From assembly GCA_913776195.1 (NCBI GenBank), contig CAJYMH010000036.1, forward strand, positions 1 through 51,173: 51,173 nucleotides of DNA. The letters run 5' to 3'. Of the stretch, positions 45,295-51,173 are shown piece by piece. The notes under the pieces were generated by a model. The model saw nothing but the letters and a program-made list of their open reading frames with translations. It was not told where the DNA came from and did not search any database. Position numbers and translations under genes: made by a program. This DNA comes from an uncultured Caulobacter sp. Lineage in GTDB: Bacteria; Pseudomonadota; Alphaproteobacteria; Caulobacterales; Caulobacteraceae. Each line of letters opens with the position of its first letter. Positions within the stretch are counted from its first letter, which is position 1.

Positions 45295-47991
45295 ATGAAT
45301 CACCGGCTCATCGCGCCCGCTCGGCGCAAGACTCAATGGCTGTGCGCCAGCGCTCTGGCGGCGGTCGTCATCGCGCCTACGGCGGCTTGGGCGCAGGCGG
45401 ATCAACCCATCGACACCGCAGTCGAGGAGATCGTGGTCACCGGCACCTCGATCCGCGGCGTGGCGCCGGTCGGCGCGCCCTCGCGTCCCATCGGTCAGGA
45501 AGAACTGCAAGCCTCGGGCGTGGTCAGCACCGCCGACATCGTGCGCGCCCTGCCCCAGTTCATCAGCCTCGGCGCCCAAGAGGGGCAAGGCGGCCTGACG
45601 CAGAACGCCGCCGCCAACGTCACCCAGGGCACGGGCGTCAATCTGCGGGGCCTCGGCACCGGCTCGACGCTCGTTCTGCTCAACGGCCGTCGCCTGTCTC
45701 CGAGCGGAGTGGACTGGCAGTTCAATGACGTGTCGATGTTCCCCAGCGGCGCCTTGCAGCGCGTGGAAGTGGTCGCTGACGGCGCGTCGGCCATCTACGG
45801 CTCGGACGCCGTGGCCGGTGTGGTCAACTTCATCTTCCAGAGCCGTTTCGACGGCGCACGGACCTCGGCCAGCGCCGGCTTCGCCGACGGGGTGGAGCAG
45901 TACCAGTTCGGCCAGACCTTCGGCAAAACCTGGAGCAGCGGCGATGTCTTCATCGCCTATGAGCATTTCGAGCGCACGCCGCTTGATGCGGCTGACCGAG
46001 ACTTCTTGTCGGCGGATCTGCGCCCCTTCGGCGGGCCCGACCGCCGGGTGACAAACGCCAATCCCGGAACCATCGTGGTCAGTGGCGTAACCTACGCCAT
46101 TCCTACCGGTCAGAACGGCGTGGGCCTGTCGCCCAGCCGCCTCGTGGCCGGCACATCCAATCTCGGCGACCCCGCCCAGAGCCGGGATTTCCTGGCCCGC
46201 CAGAACCGCGAGAGCGTGGTCATGTCGGTGCGCCAAGAAGTGACCGACCGTCTTTCGGTCTCGTACGAAGGCTTCTACGGCACCCGTGACTTCAAGAACC
46301 GCGGCGGGTCCGCCGCCGGCGCGGCCGGCGCCGTAGCGGCCCTGGTTGTGCCCAGGACGAACCCATTCTTCGTGCACCCCACCAACCCGGCCGCGGCCTC
46401 GGTTACGGTCAACTATGACTTCGTCAACGACTTCCCCTCGTACAGCCACGGGCGCGAGTCCGTGTTCCAGAACGCGGTGGCCCTGAAGTACGAGATGTTC
46501 GGCGACTGGCTCGCCGAGGCGTCCTTCGCCAACAGCCGCTCAGACTCGGGGCGACGGGCCGAGGGGCAACTGCGGACGGTGAACCTGCCCTCGGTCCTGG
46601 CCGACAGCAATCCGGCCACCGCGTTCAATCCCTTCGGCGACAAGGTCGCGCAGAACCCCGCCACCCTGGCGCGGCTGATCGGCTTCTCTGACCTGAAGAC
46701 CAGCTACATCCTCGACGACTTCAATCTCAAGTTCAGCGGCACGCTGTTCAACCTGCCGGGCGGCGCGGTGAAGGCCGCAGTGGGCGCCGAGGCCTACTGG
46801 GCTAGCGGCCGCTCGAATCAGGTGCGCAACACGACCACCGCAGCGCCTGTCACTACGTTGCACAGCCGCGTGACGCGCGACGTGAAGGCGGTGTTCGGCG
46901 AGCTTTTCGTGCCCGTGATCGGCGCTGATAACGCCATGCCGTTCGTCCAGCGCCTCGTGCTTTCGGCGGCGGTCCGCTACGAGGACTATTCCGACTTCGG
47001 CGGCACCACCAACCCGAAGATCGGCCTGACCTGGGATCCCACCTCCTCGATCAGCCTACGCGGCAGCTACGGCACCTCGTTCCGCGCGCCGACCCTAAAG
47101 GACATCGACGCCGCCGGCAGCGGCACCTACAACGTGGTGGACTTCATTGACCCGCGCTCCACCCAACCCAACGGGCTGAGCCATGGCATCGAACTCCTAG
47201 GCGGCCGTCCCGGCATCGCGCCGGAAGAGGCGGAGACAATCTCGGTCGGTGGCGATTTCGCGCCGACCACGATACCGGGCCTGAAGCTGTCGGCGACCTA
47301 CTACTCGGTCGACTACAAGAACCGCATCGACACGCTGCCCTACGCCACCACCCTGGCGAACCCGACGCTGCTGGGCCAATACATCACGCGTAACCCCAGC
47401 CCCGCCTTGCTGACAGAAATCTACGCCTCGCCGTTCTACAAGGGCACGCCGGAGCCGTTCGGCAACTTCGTCCTGATCGTCGACAGCCGCCGCAAGAACC
47501 TGGGCGGCTTCAAGCAGACGGGCCTGGACCTGTCCGCGCAATACGACTTCAGCAATGAGCTTGGCGACTGGCGCGTGCGCGGTGACTGGACCGAGATCCT
47601 AACCGCCAAGACCTCGCTCCTACCCGGCTCAGCCTTCATTGACGTGCTCGACACCATCAACAATCCGGTGAGCACCCGCGTACGCCTGTCGGCCGGGTGG
47701 AGCCGCGACGGCTGGTCCCTGGACGGCTTTGTCAATCATGTGGGGTCGTACACCAACACCCTGGCGACGCCGAACGCCAAGGTCGACGCCTGGACCACGC
47801 TGGACTTCACAGCCGCCTATGTCGTGCAAAGCGGCTCCAAGTTGCTGCAAGGCGTACGCTTGGCGGTCAGCGCCCAGAATGTGTTCGACGAAGACCCGCC
47901 CGTCGTGATCAACGGGCTGATGGCTTTCGACAGCGCCAACGCCAGCGCGATGGGCCGCTTCGTCAACTTCAGTATCGCTAAGCAATGGTGA
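45295..47991 (+). CDS. TonB-dependent receptor linked to tannase/feruloyl esterase
   Basis: This 898-residue outer membrane receptor has a signal peptide to about residue 34 (APTAAWAQ), a TonB box region VEEIVVTGTSIRG, a plug with NLRGLGTGSTLVLLNGRRLS and YGSDAVAGVVNFIF, and a long barrel ending VNFSIAKQW. The terminal residue is Trp in place of the usual Phe, still aromatic. GGGGAG lies just before the ATG. Its stop overlaps the next gene (ATGGTGA), a secreted esterase, so surface uptake and ester cleavage are linked. This supports a phenolic ester or tannin-like ligand. The ACAAACAGT element upstream is shared with two other units. Confidence 0.9.
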   Translation: MNHRLIAPARRKTQWLCASALAAVVIAPTAAWAQADQPIDTAVEEIVVTGTSIRGVAPVGAPSRPIGQEELQASGVVSTADIVRALPQFISLGAQEGQGGLTQNAAANVTQGTGVNLRGLGTGSTLVLLNGRRLSPSGVDWQFNDVSMFPSGALQRVEVVADGASAIYGSDAVAGVVNFIFQSRFDGARTSASAGFADGVEQYQFGQTFGKTWSSGDVFIAYEHFERTPLDAADRDFLSADLRPFGGPDRRVTNANPGTIVVSGVTYAIPTGQNGVGLSPSRLVAGTSNLGDPAQSRDFLARQNRESVVMSVRQEVTDRLSVSYEGFYGTRDFKNRGGSAAGAAGAVAALVVPRTNPFFVHPTNPAAASVTVNYDFVNDFPSYSHGRESVFQNAVALKYEMFGDWLAEASFANSRSDSGRRAEGQLRTVNLPSVLADSNPATAFNPFGDKVAQNPATLARLIGFSDLKTSYILDDFNLKFSGTLFNLPGGAVKAAVGAEAYWASGRSNQVRNTTTAAPVTTLHSRVTRDVKAVFGELFVPVIGADNAMPFVQRLVLSAAVRYEDYSDFGGTTNPKIGLTWDPTSSISLRGSYGTSFRAPTLKDIDAAGSGTYNVVDFIDPRSTQPNGLSHGIELLGGRPGIAPEEAETISVGGDFAPTTIPGLKLSATYYSVDYKNRIDTLPYATTLANPTLLGQYITRNPSPALLTEIYASPFYKGTPEPFGNFVLIVDSRRKNLGGFKQTGLDLSAQYDFSNELGDWRVRGDWTEILTAKTSLLPGSAFIDVLDTINNPVSTRVRLSAGWSRDGWSLDGFVNHVGSYTNTLATPNAKVDAWTTLDFTAAYVVQSGSKLLQGVRLAVSAQNVFDEDPPVVINGLMAFDSANASAMGRFVNFSIAKQW

Positions 47992-49553
47992 GGCGTATCG
48001 CCTTGGCGGGAGCGGCGACAGCCGCTCTCGTCACCGCGCCATTTATGAGTGCGGCGGCCGCGCCGACGCTCGACGCAGCAGTTGCAGCTCGCGTGGACCG
48101 CTGCGCGGCCTTCGCGGCCAGCGGCTTCAAGGGCGTCCAGGTCGATAAGGCCGAAATCACGCCAAGCGTCTGGACCAGTCCCGCCGTCGAGGGCCGCAAC
48201 GCTCAACCGGTAGCGGCGGGCGTATGCCGGGTGCAGGGTCGCATCGACGGCGACATCGGGTTCGAGGTGTGGCTGCCGGTCGATGGCTGGAACGGGCGGT
48301 TCCTGGGCACGGGGGTCGGCGGCAACGCGGGCTACCTGAACTACACCGATATGGCTCGCGGTGTTGAGCTGGGCTTCGCCGCCGCCTCCACCGACACCGG
48401 CCATGCCATAGAGGATGTCTCCTGGGTCGCCGATCCGCGAAGGGCGGCCAACTACGCCAACCTCGCGCACCACCGTCTCGCGGAGGTGTCCAAGGCCATG
48501 CTCGCCCGCTACTACGGCGAGCCGGCGAAACACGCCTATTTCATCGGCTGCTCTGGCGGCGGACGCCAGGCTCTCAAGGTCGTTCAGGACTTTCCTGCCG
48601 ACTATGACGGCGTGATCGCCGGCGCTCCGGGTCTCGATCTCGTGACGCTGTCGGCGCGTCACTTGGGAGCCTCGCTGCACGCCTTGCGTGATCCGGAGGC
48701 CGCGGTCTCCCCCCTCGCATGGGATGCGATCGCGCGGGCGGCGGTGATGACGTGCGACGCCGATGACGGTGTGACCGACGGCGTCGTCGCCGATCCAGCC
48801 TCGTGTCGCTTTGATCCCGCATCCCTGGCTTGCGGGACCACCACATCATCGGTCTGCCTGACGCCCAAGCAGTTGACGACAGTACGGGCGATCAGCGCTC
48901 CGCTCACCGTCGGCGGCCGCGCAATGGACCCTGGTCTGCTTCCCGGCGTCACGCCTCGGCAGGGCCCGCCGCCGGCCCTTGCCCGATCCATCTTCGGCCA
49001 TCTGGCGCACAACGATCCGAACTGGAATCCGATCGGCTTCGACCCCGACAAGGATGTGCCGCCAGCCTGGAAGGGCCTGCCCACCATGGCGGCCGAGAAG
49101 ACCGACGTCAGCGCCTTCGCAAAGCGCGGCGGCAAGCTGATCGTCTATCACGGGCTCAGCGACCCCGCGACGCTGCCGCAGCCGACGACGGCCTATGTGG
49201 AAGCCGCCAAGGCCACTGTCAGCAAGGCTGGCGACCCTGACTTCGCCCGCCTCTATCTGGTCCCGGGCATGCTGCATTGTCAGGGCGGTCCGGGAGCCGA
49301 CCGGTTCGGCCAAGCCGGAGACCGCGTGACCCCGCACGATCCCCAGTCCAGCGTTCTTGCGGCTCTGGTGCGCTGGGTCGAGCAGGATCAGGCGCCGCAG
49401 ACCCTGACCGCCGCCAAGGTTGACGCCGGTCGCACAGTCTTCACCCGCAAGCTTTGCCCCCATCCGCAGGCGGCGATCTACAATGGCGTCGGCGATCCCA
49501 AAAGCGCCGACAGTTTCGTCTGCCGCGCGCCGGCGGACGGCGACAAGGAGTAA
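47985..49553 (+). CDS. Secreted tannase/feruloyl esterase family protein
   Basis: This 522-residue alpha/beta hydrolase of the tannase family cleaves ester bonds between phenolic acids and sugars or alcohols. A signal peptide covers about residues 1-27. The CS-D-HC motif of fungal and bacterial feruloyl esterases and tannases is complete: C189-S190 (FIGCSGGGR), D393 (HGLSDPA) and H431-C432 (MLHCQGG), where the two cysteines should form the disulfide that ties the nucleophile to the catalytic histidine. The start overlaps the receptor stop by seven bases; a GTG one codon later is possible. It could release ferulate, gallate or similar acids for the fer, van and lig genes. The exact ester is unknown. 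Confidence 0.88.
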   Translation: MVRRIALAGAATAALVTAPFMSAAAAPTLDAAVAARVDRCAAFAASGFKGVQVDKAEITPSVWTSPAVEGRNAQPVAAGVCRVQGRIDGDIGFEVWLPVDGWNGRFLGTGVGGNAGYLNYTDMARGVELGFAAASTDTGHAIEDVSWVADPRRAANYANLAHHRLAEVSKAMLARYYGEPAKHAYFIGCSGGGRQALKVVQDFPADYDGVIAGAPGLDLVTLSARHLGASLHALRDPEAAVSPLAWDAIARAAVMTCDADDGVTDGVVADPASCRFDPASLACGTTTSSVCLTPKQLTTVRAISAPLTVGGRAMDPGLLPGVTPRQGPPPALARSIFGHLAHNDPNWNPIGFDPDKDVPPAWKGLPTMAAEKTDVSAFAKRGGKLIVYHGLSDPATLPQPTTAYVEAAKATVSKAGDPDFARLYLVPGMLHCQGGPGADRFGQAGDRVTPHDPQSSVLAALVRWVEQDQAPQTLTAAKVDAGRTVFTRKLCPHPQAAIYNGVGDPKSADSFVCRAPADGDKE

Positions 49554-49561
49554 GCGTTTCC

Positions 49562-50767
49562 ATGGCCGACGATGTCCACGCCACCTCTTCGATACCCCAG
49601 GATTTCGATGCGCTCGCACCGGAAACCTTCGACAGCGCGTGGGAGGAGTATGGGCGTCTTCGCCGGGGCTGCCCGGTGGCGCACAGCGACGCCTGGGGCG
49701 GCTTCTGGGCGCTGATGGGCTACCACGACGTCGTGCGGACGGCGGCCGACCACAAGACTTTCACCACCACGGTCCAGAACGTGGTGCCCAAGGTCGCTTT
49801 CACGGGCCGGCGCCCTCCACTGCACCTGGACCCGCCGGAGCACACACCCTATCGACGCGCGCTCAATCCGCTGCTGACCGAGGACCGGGCTAACCGACTG
49901 GAGCCGATGATCCGCCGCCTGGCCGGTGAAATGCTCGCCCCGCTGATCGCGGCGGGCAAGGCCGACATCTGCACCGATTTTGGCAGCTATCTGCCGGTGC
50001 GGGTGTTCGCCGAGTGGATGAACATGCCGGCCGAGGATTCGGTGCGCCTGGCCGCCGTCGGACGCGCCTTCAACCTCGCGGTCCAGTCCAAAATCGACGA
50101 TGTGGTCAAGTCGACCAGCCTGGAGCTCTACGCTATCGCTCGCGCCCTGATTGAAGAGCGCCGGGCCAATCCGCGCGATCCAGAGCTTGACCCGACCTCC
50201 GCTCTGCTGGCCGCGCGCCAGGACGGCGAGCCGCTGCCGGACGACCTGATCTTGGGGACGATCCGTCAGGTGCTGGTGGTCGGCATAGTGGCGCCCATGG
50301 TCCATGTGGGCAGCATGTGCGTGCACCTGTCGCGCGACCAGGCGCTGCAGGACCAGCTGCGCACCGATCCGAGCCTGATGCCGGCGGCGATCGAGGAGTT
50401 CCTGCGGCTCTACACCCCCTATCGCGGCTTCTGCCGCACGGCGCGCCAGCCGGTCACGATCGGCGGCCGCGAGATTGCGCCGGAAGAGCCGATCGCGCTG
50501 GTCTACGCCTCGGCCAATCGTGACGAGACCGTCTTCGAGAACCCGGATCAGTTCATCCTCAACCGCCCCAACATCCGCGAGCACGTGGCTTTCGGTGTCG
50601 GCGCCCATCGTTGCGCGGGCAGCGCCCTGGCGCGCCTCGAACTGAGGGTGATGATGGAGGAGCTCTTGGCCCGAACCAGCCGCTTCGAAGTGGCGGGCGA
50701 GATCACGCCGACACGCTTCCCGGAGATCGGCGCGCTGTCGGTCCCGCTGGCGCTGACGCCACGCTGA
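49562..50767 (+). CDS. Cytochrome P450 lacking the I-helix acid-alcohol pair
   Basis: This 401-residue soluble bacterial P450 has the helix-K motif EFLR and the heme loop FGVGAHRCAGSALA with proximal Cys351. The helix-I oxygen-activating segment, normally (A/G)Gx(D/E)T, reads GIVAPMVHVGS at residues 241-251, so the acid and threonine are Ala244 and Pro245. As I recall, GcoA, an aromatic O-demethylase, also lacks the usual pair in this region. AAGGAG lies 11 bases before the ATG. It follows the tannase gene by eight bases and probably shares its transcript. No ferredoxin or reductase gene adjoins it in the window. O-demethylation or hydroxylation of the released phenolic is a reasonable guess. 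Confidence 0.88.
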   Translation: MADDVHATSSIPQDFDALAPETFDSAWEEYGRLRRGCPVAHSDAWGGFWALMGYHDVVRTAADHKTFTTTVQNVVPKVAFTGRRPPLHLDPPEHTPYRRALNPLLTEDRANRLEPMIRRLAGEMLAPLIAAGKADICTDFGSYLPVRVFAEWMNMPAEDSVRLAAVGRAFNLAVQSKIDDVVKSTSLELYAIARALIEERRANPRDPELDPTSALLAARQDGEPLPDDLILGTIRQVLVVGIVAPMVHVGSMCVHLSRDQALQDQLRTDPSLMPAAIEEFLRLYTPYRGFCRTARQPVTIGGREIAPEEPIALVYASANRDETVFENPDQFILNRPNIREHVAFGVGAHRCAGSALARLELRVMMEELLARTSRFEVAGEITPTRFPEIGALSVPLALTPR

Positions 50768-50785
50768 CCTCGCGGCGCGGGGGCC

Positions 50786-51173
50786 TCAGCCCTCGCGCCG
50801 ACGCGCCTCCACGGGCCCTTCGATGAAGGCCGTCACGCGGTTCTCCAGAGTCTCGCCATCCACACTCATATTGCCCATCGGCAGCCGCAGAACGGGAACC
50901 CCCGCCCGCTCAAGCGCCTCCAGGACAAACGGATCGGCGTCGTCGATGGCTACCGCCCCATGGACCCCGTGGGTTCGAGCTTCCTTGACGTGCCAGGCTC
51001 CCGCCCAGGTGGGCATCCGAAGTTCGTCGCCCATCGTCACGAACCGCGCCGCCAGGGCGCGCAAGGCGTCCCGCTCCCCCTCGAAGGTACGCAGATAGCC
51101 GTCGGCGGCGAGGCCCAGATACATCGACCAGACGAAGACCGCTCCATGGCTTTCTTCCCAGCGCTGGTAGAAG
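50786..51173 (-). CDS. 2-Hydroxyacyl-CoA dehydratase-like protein, C-terminal part (runs off the right edge)
   Basis: The frame is open from the window edge to a TGA at 50786-50788, giving at least 128 residues. The end resembles the HgdB/BcrC-like 2-hydroxyacyl-CoA dehydratase fold: EARTHGVHGAVAI, then LEALERAGVPVLRLPMGN, then ENRVTAFIE, where related subunits read EAKEYGVDGV, LEEAGIPVL and RVEAFIE. In those enzymes a cysteine after the GV..V strand binds an iron-sulfur cluster; here that place reads AIDDADP with no Cys. It converges with the P450 gene (18-base gap). The missing 5' part prevents a firmer call. Confidence 0.6.
   Translation of the reverse strand, partial: FYQRWEESHGAVFVWSMYLGLAADGYLRTFEGERDALRALAARFVTMGDELRMPTWAGAWHVKEARTHGVHGAVAIDDADPFVLEALERAGVPVLRLPMGNMSVDGETLENRVTAFIEGPVEARRREG

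Overview
This is GC-rich, tightly packed DNA with many ATGA, GTGA and TGATG overlaps. It reads as a free-living aerobic alphaproteobacterium, most likely of the Caulobacterales (Phenylobacterium/Caulobacter-like). Support for that comes from five TonB-dependent receptors in 51 kb, a TonB receptor-phytase pair, and a VanR whose operator is the Caulobacter-type ATTGGATCCAAT. The genus is inferred. I saw no tRNA, rRNA, IS element, prophage gene or CRISPR array, and no gene-free stretch longer than 300 bases.

Left part (1-9.2 kb): the tail of an upstream gene, an Asp/Glu racemase-family protein, a TonB receptor plus lipoprotein beta-propeller phytase operon with a possible Pho box, a periplasmic gamma-glutamyltransferase, and a large TonB receptor with a perfect 9-bp palindrome in its leader region.

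Central aromatic block (9.2-22.4 kb): vanAB with divergent vanR and two van operators; pobR (AraC type) divergent from pobA; then a complete protocatechuate 4,5-cleavage pathway. ligU-ligK run leftward. A LysR-type regulator with two DNA-binding domains, a DUF1932 dehydrogenase and ligJ-ligI-ligA-ligB-ligC run rightward. Vanillate and 4-hydroxybenzoate both feed protocatechuate, which is taken to pyruvate and oxaloacetate.

Middle block (22.4-27.6 kb): a DUF3237 protein, then a leftward unit of TonB receptor and two VOC proteins (one with a Tat-like signal), with a divergent MarR regulator. Its substrate is unknown.

Ferulate block (27.6-34.9 kb, leftward): vanillin dehydrogenase, hydroxycinnamoyl-CoA hydratase-lyase (FerB-like), NDP-forming acyl-CoA synthetase (FerA-like), an amidohydrolase, an aromatic-acid MFS transporter and a MarR regulator. 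It converts ferulate to vanillate, which the van and lig genes can finish.

Right part (35-51.2 kb): a TonB receptor, an ACS-family MFS transporter with a short leader ORF, a MauG-like cytochrome c with a CX3CH site, a secreted OmpA-like protein, a coupled operon (leader ORF, CapA-like protein, permease, MmgE/PrpD), then TonB receptor, secreted tannase/feruloyl esterase, an unusual P450 and the end of a 2-hydroxyacyl-CoA dehydratase-like gene. A shared ACAAACAGT promoter element lies before three of these units. This right-hand cluster is the best candidate for an undescribed system, probably uptake and breakdown of an esterified plant phenolic.
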